DNA of 5,714 bases, taken from assembly GCA_903953615.1 (NCBI GenBank), contig CAJBKH010000298.1, positions 1 to 5,714 on the forward strand, in the 5' to 3' direction. Position 1 is the first letter of the stretch. Each line of letters opens with the position of its first letter. A program made the translations under genes and the position numbers. The stretch comes from an uncultured Bacteroidota bacterium. Lineage in GTDB: Bacteria; Bacteroidota; Bacteroidia; NS11-12g; UBA955. The notes under the pieces were generated by a model, which had not been told where the DNA came from, did not search any database, and saw only the letters and a program-made list of their open reading frames with translations. Below are positions 1 through 5,714 of this stretch, one piece after another.

Positions 1-1406
1 GCCTTCTCGATGTCTGTCATTTTGTGTTTGTAATTTTCACCGCTGGTCTTCAATACCGCTTTAATTTCTGCCACTGCAATCACAGGGAAATATTTTGAAA
101 ACAAGAAGAAGCATGTAAAGAACAAACCAAAAGTTCCCAGATAAAAACCAATTTCCCAAATAGAAGGACTGTAATAAGTACTCCAAGAAGAAGGTAAATA
201 ATCTCTATAGGTAGAGGTTACGATAATTACAAAGCGCTCGTACCACATACCGATGTTTACAATAATACTCATGAAGAAAGTGAAGGCAATATTTCTTCTC
301 AATTTTTTGAACCAGAACATTTGAGGAGACACCACATTACAAAACATCATTAACCAGTAACTCCATCCATAAGGACTAAATAAGTTGGCTCTGTTTTCTT
401 TAAAGGCATACCACTCATATGGATTTTGACCATACCAAGCGATAAATAATTCTGTGATATAGGCGATACCAACAATAGATCCTGTCAATACAATTACTTT
501 ATTCATTGCCTCAATATGACCTAGGGTGATATAATCTTGTAGTCCAAAAACTTTTCTTAAGATAATCATCAGTGTTTGCACCATTGCAAATCCACTAAAG
601 ATAGCACCTGCCACAAAGTAGGGAGGAAAGATGGTGGTATGCCAACCTGGAACAATTGAAGTAGCGAAGTCAAAAGATACAATCGTATGCACTGACAATA
701 CCAAAGGGGTACTTAAGCCTGCTAATACAAGTGATAAACTTTCATGACGTTGCCAATGTTTAGTACTTCCAGTCCATCCGAAAGAAGCTACACCATATAA
801 TAATTTACGCAATTTAGTTTTAGCGCGATCTCTAACAGTGGCTAGATCGGGCAACAAACCAGAATACCAGAATAATAAAGAAACCGTAAAATAAGTAGAG
901 ATCGCAAATACGTCCCATAAAAGTGGTGAGTTAAAATTCACCCATAATGGACCGCGACTATTTGGATAAGGCAATACAAAGAAAGCCATCCATACTCTAC
1001 CCATATGCCAAATTGGAAACTGACCAGCACACATTACAGCAAAAATCGTCATCGCTTCTGCAGCACGGTTTACACCTGTTCTCCAACCTTGACGAAAAAG
1101 TAACAAAATCGCAGAAATCAAAGTACCCGCATGACCAATACCTACCCACCATACGAAGTTGGTAATATCCCAACCCCATCCGATAGTTTTATTAAGGTTC
1201 CACTGGCCTATCCCGTAAGTAACTTCCCTGTAAACACTATATACACCAAATAGCAACAAGGCTACACTGATATAAAATCCAATATACCAAAGACGGCTGG
1301 GCTTCATTTCAATAGGACGTATAATGTCTTCCGTTACCTGGTGATAGTCTTTATTACCATCTACCAACGGTTCCCTGATCTGTGATTCGTACTTTAATAA
1401 TGACAT
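1..1406 (-). CDS. actC: ActC, NrfD-like integral membrane quinol-oxidising subunit of Alternative Complex III (3' end outside window)
   Basis: NrfD/PsrC-family membrane subunit that helps form the quinol oxidation site and hands electrons to ActB. My own translation from the ATG at 1406-1404 (MSLLKYESQIREPL) gives 468 codons without a stop to base 3, plus two bases of the next codon, so the gene leaves the window at its C-terminal end. The visible length is close to the usual length for this family, so little is probably missing. About ten hydrophobic helices can be drawn, at roughly 38-58, 82-104, 118-146, 161-182, 222-245, 255-283, 300-326, 344-366, 370-397 and 413-440. The segment WHTTIFPPYFVAGAIFSG (255-272) is characteristic of NrfD-like proteins. 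His134 (in FPIWHMGR) and Asp165 (in LLWDVFAIS) are candidate quinol-site residues by analogy with characterised ActC, not proven here. The C-terminal part (about 441-468, IKAVLKTSGENYKHK) is charged and probably cytoplasmic. It follows actB after 80 bases on the same strand, consistent with one transcript. Confidence 0.95.
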   Translation of the reverse strand, partial: MSLLKYESQIREPLVDGNKDYHQVTEDIIRPIEMKPSRLWYIGFYISVALLLFGVYSVYREVTYGIGQWNLNKTIGWGWDITNFVWWVGIGHAGTLISAILLLFRQGWRTGVNRAAEAMTIFAVMCAGQFPIWHMGRVWMAFFVLPYPNSRGPLWVNFNSPLLWDVFAISTYFTVSLLFWYSGLLPDLATVRDRAKTKLRKLLYGVASFGWTGSTKHWQRHESLSLVLAGLSTPLVLSVHTIVSFDFATSIVPGWHTTIFPPYFVAGAIFSGFAMVQTLMIILRKVFGLQDYITLGHIEAMNKVIVLTGSIVGIAYITELFIAWYGQNPYEWYAFKENRANLFSPYGWSYWLMMFCNVVSPQMFWFKKLRRNIAFTFFMSIIVNIGMWYERFVIIVTSTYRDYLPSSWSTYYSPSIWEIGFYLGTFGLFFTCFFLFSKYFPVIAVAEIKAVLKTSGENYKHKMTDIEK

Positions 1407-1486
1407 ATTATGTTCGCTTTTTTGTAGCCTCCAAACTAAGTTGTTGGCGTTAGCTTTATTTTTTTATGTTCCCCTCAACCTGAGTT

Positions 1487-4400
1487 TTAACTATGTTTTT
1501 TTTCTGCAGCATGCGCTCCTTCTAACACCTCTTCTTTTTCATTGGTAACATCCCTATCAGAATTTTTGATCTTAGCCAAATAACTCACATTAGGCAGAAT
1601 GTGTAGTTGCTCCAACACATAGAAATTACGGTGTTTTTGCTCTACGTTTCTGATTTTATAAACATCACTTTCTTTATCATTCACATTACCAAAACTGATG
1701 GCATGAGTAGGACAAGCTTGCATACAAGCCGTCTTAACATTTCTTACCAATGAAGGATCTTCTGCTTTTTTAGCATTCAATTTTGTTTCCTGTAATCTTT
1801 GTACGCAGAAAGAACATTTTTCAATTACCCCTCTTGAACGAACGGTTACATCAGGATTCAATACCATCCTAGTCAATGTATCATTCATTTGTAATACTGA
1901 CTCGTTCATATAACCTTGTTCCACCATTGGATTTTGGTTGTCTTCAAAACTATCCGCACCTGTATAATCTAGCCAGTTAAAACGACGAACTTTAAATGGA
2001 CAGTTGTTAGCACAATATCTTGTACCAATACAACGATTGTAAGTCATTTGGTTTAAACCTTCAGAGCTATGGTTCGTTGCAGCAACTGGACAAACGTTTT
2101 CGCAAGGTGCATTATCACAATGCTGACACATCATCGGCTGAAATACTACATCTGGATTTTGCATATCGCCAGTGAAATATCGGTCAATACGCAACCAATG
2201 CATTTCATGTGCTTTGGATACTTGAATCTTTCCAACAACGCTTACATTATTTTCAGCAGTACAAGCTACTACGCAAGCGCTACAACCTGTACAAGTATTT
2301 AAGTCAATGCTCATTCCCCACTTGATACCTGGCTTTTCATAATCCGGATAAATGGTAGCATCTTTTACAAAATCTTTTCCCTTAGAAGCTTCTATCAATA
2401 GCGCACGTTCATGCGTAGCTTCTTCTAATACATGTTCTGGATTTTCAACAAATTTCTTTAATGAGCCTTCATAAATTACAGGACGACTTTCTGATGAACC
2501 GTGCACCTGAGTTTGTGCCAACACGTAAGTGTTTCCAGCTTTCTTGATATCTGCTGCTGCAGAATATCTAAAGCTAGTTCCATCAAAACCTACTAAAGGA
2601 TAAGCGTTTTGACCCGCACCATTAGCCGATCTTCCGATATGTTGAGCTGTTTTGTCTTTATCTGCACTTTGTCTACCATATCCAACAGCCACCGCTACTA
2701 CATTTGGATGAATACCTGGAATAATTAAAACGGGTAATTCAACTGACTTACCATTTACAGTAATGGTAATAGTAGGTTTTTCTGGGTGAACTTCGTACCC
2801 ATCGCCTTCGCGTTGGTTACCTACCACATCGATACCTAAAATTGCTTTTGCTAAAGCTGGACTAACCAATGCATAGTTGTCCCAAGTCACTTTAGTGATA
2901 GGATCTGGTAATTCTTGTAACCAAGGGTTGTTAGCCTGGTTACCATTACCCATTGATACTTTTTGGTAAACTACTAATTCATAGGCTCCACCTTTTACAG
3001 TAGCTAATTTTTCAGCTGCAGCAGCTACACCACCCGCATTGAAAGTGCCCGCACCCACTAGTAGAGTGGCAGGTTCTACTACTCCATTTTGTATGGCAGT
3101 ATTAAAAGCATCTTCACCACCTAATTTAGCTACCCAATAAGTTTTAAAGTAAGTTTGATAATCCAATGCATCTTCAGAAAGTTTCAATAAAGAAGTTTCA
3201 AAAGACCTTGTTTTAAACAATGGATTGATAGTAGGTTGCAACAAACTAATATAGCCTGTTTTTGGTTGAGCATCACCCCAACTTTCTAACCAATGATGCG
3301 CTGGAATACTGAATTTACAACGTTCAGTAGTTTCATTCATGGTGGCATTGAAAGAGATGGTTACTGGCACTTTTGCCAAACCGTCAATAAATTTTTTGCT
3401 GTCATTATAAGTATACGCCGGGTTGGTAGCATGAATAAGCAAAGCGCCTATTGCACCCGCATTCATATCTTCTACCAATTTAACCATATCTGCGTCTACT
3501 CCTGCGCGATAGTTGGAACTAACGGCATGATTTATCGTTTTGCCATTGGCACCAATTGCCTCATTAATAGCATTTACTATAATTTGTAGGTTAACATCAT
3601 TGCTTCCGCAAACCACTAGAGCAGCGCCCTTGTTAGCACTTAAAGCTGCGGCTGCTAATGCAATTCCTTTATTTAAAGCTGCATCACTAATAGCAGGAGC
3701 TGTAACCGCTCCACCTAATTTAGCTAGCAATGCTAATGCAATGGCTCCTTTTTCAGAAGGCTTATGTACAAAACGATCATCTGCATTACTACCGGTAAGA
3801 CTTAATGAGCTTTCAAATTGAATATGTTGGCTCATCGTTGGTTTTTCACCAGTAATTCTACGATTTTGTGCATATTGGCCAGCAAATTCAACAGGACTTA
3901 ACCAAGTACCTAAAAAGTCTGCGCCAAGACTTACTATCACTTTTGCATTATCAAAATGATAAGAAGGAATATATTTTTTACCGTAACAAGCTTCGTTTGC
4001 TAAGATCATTCCACTGTAACTAACTGCATCGTATTGTACGTGGCGACTTCCAGCATTTTTTGCTAAAAACTCAGCAATGATTTGTAAGGTAGAAGGTGAA
4101 TTGATTGTTGAAGTAAGCAATACGACTGGCTTACCGCCTAGTCCTTTCATTGCTTCCAACACTATTTTATCTACAGCTTCAAAAGTGGTAATTTCTTTAA
4201 AATCTGCTCCTGCTTTTTGCATTGGGTAACGCAAACGAGTGGTATCATATAAATCCAAAACAGAAGCTTGTACCAATGCACTTGTTCCGCCTTTTGTGAT
4301 AGAAGACATTTCATTTCCTTCTATTTTAATTGGACGACCATCTCTTTGTTTCACTATTACTGAAGTAACGTCTCCTTCATTTACACAAGTACTAGCATAA

Positions 4401-4675
4401 TAATTAGCAATACCAGGAATCAAGTTATCCGACTTCTGTAAATAAGGAACTACATTACGAACAGGCATTTCACAACTAGCCGCTAAAGTAGCCGCAGCAG
4501 TGCTAAAACCTAAATATTTAAGGAAATCTCTACGGGGAGATTTTGCATCCATAAGCCCTTTGTCATCTAGATCTTCTAACGGCAATAAGTCTTCTTTAAA
4601 TTCATTTTCGGCCGTCTGCTGGTAGGCTTCCGACTGATTTAATTCTCCAAAATTTTGCCAATACTTTTTTTCCAT
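1487..4675 (-). CDS. actB: ActB, iron-sulfur subunit of Alternative Complex III (MopB-like domain fused to ferredoxin domain)
   Basis: Periplasmic electron-transfer subunit, 1062 aa, linking the quinol site at ActC to the ActA hemes. Residues 1-45 form an extended leader beginning KKYWQNFGELN, resembling the extended Tat signal seen on MoCo/4Fe-4S proteins. The twin-arginine motif PRRDFLK (47-53) and a hydrophobic stretch (55-66) follow. Cys68 in LAASC could be lipidated. Residues about 80-760 resemble the molybdopterin oxidoreductase fold but lack the N-terminal CxxCxxxC cluster motif of active enzymes; characterised ActB proteins carry no molybdenum. Residues about 780-1030 are a PsrB/NrfC-like ferredoxin domain with four Cys groups: 795/798/801/805, 850/853/858/862, 882/888/892 with Thr885 where the second Cys would be, and 954/957/984/988. 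This fits three [4Fe-4S] clusters and one [3Fe-4S]. The start at 4675 is preferred over Met42 because the leader motif is upstream of Met42. No clear Shine-Dalgarno precedes it, as is usual in Bacteroidota. No frameshift or internal stop is seen. Confidence 0.96.
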   Translation of the reverse strand: MEKKYWQNFGELNQSEAYQQTAENEFKEDLLPLEDLDDKGLMDAKSPRRDFLKYLGFSTAAATLAASCEMPVRNVVPYLQKSDNLIPGIANYYASTCVNEGDVTSVIVKQRDGRPIKIEGNEMSSITKGGTSALVQASVLDLYDTTRLRYPMQKAGADFKEITTFEAVDKIVLEAMKGLGGKPVVLLTSTINSPSTLQIIAEFLAKNAGSRHVQYDAVSYSGMILANEACYGKKYIPSYHFDNAKVIVSLGADFLGTWLSPVEFAGQYAQNRRITGEKPTMSQHIQFESSLSLTGSNADDRFVHKPSEKGAIALALLAKLGGAVTAPAISDAALNKGIALAAAALSANKGAALVVCGSNDVNLQIIVNAINEAIGANGKTINHAVSSNYRAGVDADMVKLVEDMNAGAIGALLIHATNPAYTYNDSKKFIDGLAKVPVTISFNATMNETTERCKFSIPAHHWLESWGDAQPKTGYISLLQPTINPLFKTRSFETSLLKLSEDALDYQTYFKTYWVAKLGGEDAFNTAIQNGVVEPATLLVGAGTFNAGGVAAAAEKLATVKGGAYELVVYQKVSMGNGNQANNPWLQELPDPITKVTWDNYALVSPALAKAILGIDVVGNQREGDGYEVHPEKPTITITVNGKSVELPVLIIPGIHPNVVAVAVGYGRQSADKDKTAQHIGRSANGAGQNAYPLVGFDGTSFRYSAAADIKKAGNTYVLAQTQVHGSSESRPVIYEGSLKKFVENPEHVLEEATHERALLIEASKGKDFVKDATIYPDYEKPGIKWGMSIDLNTCTGCSACVVACTAENNVSVVGKIQVSKAHEMHWLRIDRYFTGDMQNPDVVFQPMMCQHCDNAPCENVCPVAATNHSSEGLNQMTYNRCIGTRYCANNCPFKVRRFNWLDYTGADSFEDNQNPMVEQGYMNESVLQMNDTLTRMVLNPDVTVRSRGVIEKCSFCVQRLQETKLNAKKAEDPSLVRNVKTACMQACPTHAISFGNVNDKESDVYKIRNVEQKHRNFYVLEQLHILPNVSYLAKIKNSDRDVTNEKEEVLEGAHAAEKKHS

Positions 4676-4750
4676 AAATGTGATAATGTGCTAATATGAT
4701 AATTGCCAATTAATTTAAAAACAAGTCGTCAACAGCTACCTGTAAAACGA

Positions 4751-5714
4751 TTAATAATGACATTTTTGACATTCCGTTCCACCAATTTTTTCAACCGTTA
4801 CGCTATCCATTTTGCCGGCTTTAATATCGTTGTGAAACTTCTCGTAAATGCTGTAAAACTTATTGCCTTCGCCGGTTGCTTTATCATAGAAATCAACCTT
4901 GCTTTCGCGGTGACAGTTAATACACCATCCCATACTTAAATCAGAAAATTGAGCTACTTCAGGCATTTCCTGAATATTTCCGTGACAGGTTTGGCAATTT
5001 TGCTTACCCACCTTGATATGCTGGCTATGATTGAAATAAACGTGATCGGGAAGGTTGTGGATTTTAACCCACTCAATTGGCTTACCTGGTTTGTCGTAAA
5101 CATTTTTTTCTGCATTCCAACCTGCGTAAGCATATAGTTTTTGTATTTCAGCGGTTCCGTTCACGGTAGATCCGTCTTCTTTTACAATTGGATCTCCTTT
5201 GTATTCTTTAATTGCCTTATGACAATTCATACAAGTATTAACGGAGGGCACATTGGCATGTTTGCTATCCTGAGCACCACCATGACAGTACAAACAACTG
5301 ATTTGGTTGGTGCCAGCATGAACTTTATGAGAATAATAAATAGGTTGTTCTGGTTGATACCCCTGCATACGGCCCAAGCCCATTGCAGCATTAATAGTAG
5401 TATATCCGCCAAAGCAGAACAAAACCAAGATACCTAGCATTAAATAGCTTTTATTACGATAAAAAGGCACTGGGTCAGCGCGACGAATTCCGTCTTTTTC
5501 ATCTGTCAATTTGCGAAGACTACTATTTACTTGTAATAATATAAGCGCGATTACCGCTAGAATAAGTGTTAAGATTCCGAATAATAGAGAATTATCTTCG
5601 GCAGGAGCTGCACCACCACCAGCAGGGGCCACAGGAACAGGAGCTTTATAGGCATCGGCATAATCTAAAATTGCAACAATCTCGTCTTCCTTTAGATTAA
5701 ACTGAGTCATCCGC
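4751..5714 (-). CDS. actA: ActA, multiheme cytochrome c subunit of Alternative Complex III (5' end outside window)
   Basis: Membrane-anchored c-type cytochrome that takes electrons from the ActB iron-sulfur clusters and passes them towards the terminal cytochrome c acceptor. Counting from the first Met in the window (base 5710), 319 residues are visible. Five CXXCH heme-binding motifs start at Cys139, 160, 239, 263 and 314, the last almost at the C-terminus (CQKCHY, then TAA). Spare His residues at 128, 131, 151, 218, 223, 228, 231 and 293 could be distal heme ligands. Two hydrophobic helices lie at about 41-61 and 88-106, joined by a Lys/Arg-rich loop (62-87) that should be cytoplasmic. Residues 1-17 (MTQFNLKEDEIVAILDY) look like the C-terminal helix of a class I cytochrome c with its Met heme ligand. 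The frame stays open to the window edge (Arg codon before the Met), so I treat the gene as 5'-partial and the Met as internal. It is first of the visible act genes, 75 bases ahead of actB. The five hemes, helices and neighbours make the family call firm; the N-terminal domain is inference. Confidence 0.94.
   Translation of the reverse strand, partial: RMTQFNLKEDEIVAILDYADAYKAPVPVAPAGGGAAPAEDNSLLFGILTLILAVIALILLQVNSSLRKLTDEKDGIRRADPVPFYRNKSYLMLGILVLFCFGGYTTINAAMGLGRMQGYQPEQPIYYSHKVHAGTNQISCLYCHGGAQDSKHANVPSVNTCMNCHKAIKEYKGDPIVKEDGSTVNGTAEIQKLYAYAGWNAEKNVYDKPGKPIEWVKIHNLPDHVYFNHSQHIKVGKQNCQTCHGNIQEMPEVAQFSDLSMGWCINCHRESKVDFYDKATGEGNKFYSIYEKFHNDIKAGKMDSVTVEKIGGTECQKCHY

Noticed and set aside
947..1165. 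Plus-strand open frame inside actC
   Set aside because: It lies antisense to a well-supported membrane protein gene, and its product shows no recognisable domain or motif.
1428..1432. GGAGG on the minus strand upstream of actC, resembling a Shine-Dalgarno sequence
   Set aside because: It ends 21 bases before the actC ATG, too far for normal initiation, and there is no nearer in-frame start that it could serve.
1426..1456. Weak inverted repeat (CCAA...TTGG with flanking GCC/GGC) between actB and actC as a possible terminator
   Set aside because: The stem is short and interrupted, there is no T-run after it in the direction of transcription, and termination here would split a conserved complex.
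1407..1486. Possible Bacteroidota-type promoter (TTAGTTTG on the minus strand) ahead of actC
   Set aside because: It deviates from TAnnTTTG in the second base, and the nearest upstream TTG is about 36 bases away, too far for a -33 element.
3293..3821. Two overlapping plus-strand open frames inside actB
   Set aside because: They are antisense to the conserved ActB frame. The Ala-rich content of the second reflects the complementary strand of an Ala-rich ActB segment (about residues 310-355).
4703..5437. Plus-strand open frames antisense to actA, some with hydrophobic stretches
   Set aside because: They are shadows of the multiheme gene; hydrophobicity on the opposite strand is a composition effect, and no initiation signal or homology is apparent.

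Overview
The window is one strand-coherent piece of a respiratory operon, read entirely on the minus strand. It carries the first three structural genes of Alternative Complex III (ACIII, a quinol:electron-acceptor oxidoreductase that stands in for cytochrome bc1) in the order actA (right, 5' end off the window), actB (complete) and actC (left, 3' end off the window). The AT-rich composition, the absence of clear Shine-Dalgarno sequences before actB and actC, the fused MopB-like/ferredoxin ActB with a long Tat leader, and an ActA that appears to have a cytochrome c domain ahead of two membrane helices all point to a member of the Bacteroidota. Something near Chitinophagales or Sphingobacteriales is my guess, but the sequence alone does not settle the order.

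Layout, right to left in the direction of transcription: 5714-4751 actA (pentaheme cytochrome c, N-terminus missing); 4750-4676 a 75-base AT-rich spacer; 4675-1487 actB (1062 aa, iron-sulfur subunit); 1486-1407 an 80-base spacer; 1406-1 actC (NrfD-like, about ten membrane helices, 468 residues visible, C-terminus missing). No stretch longer than 300 bases lacks a gene. I see no tRNA, rRNA, mobile element, CRISPR array or convincing terminator. The operon promoter should lie to the right of the window.

How the parts work together (known for the family): ActC sits in the cytoplasmic membrane and helps form the quinol oxidation site at the periplasmic side. Electrons pass through the iron-sulfur clusters of periplasmic ActB to the c-hemes of ActA and ActE, then to a soluble or oxidase-bound cytochrome c. 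The downstream genes expected to the left are actD, actE, actF and often caa3/aa3-type oxidase genes.

This is a known system, and I did not find a hidden novel one. The points most worth a second look are the apparent start of actA, which on topology grounds cannot be the true start; the Cys-to-Thr change in ActB cluster group 3; the long Tat leader followed by a possible lipobox cysteine; and small repeats in the actA-actB spacer.
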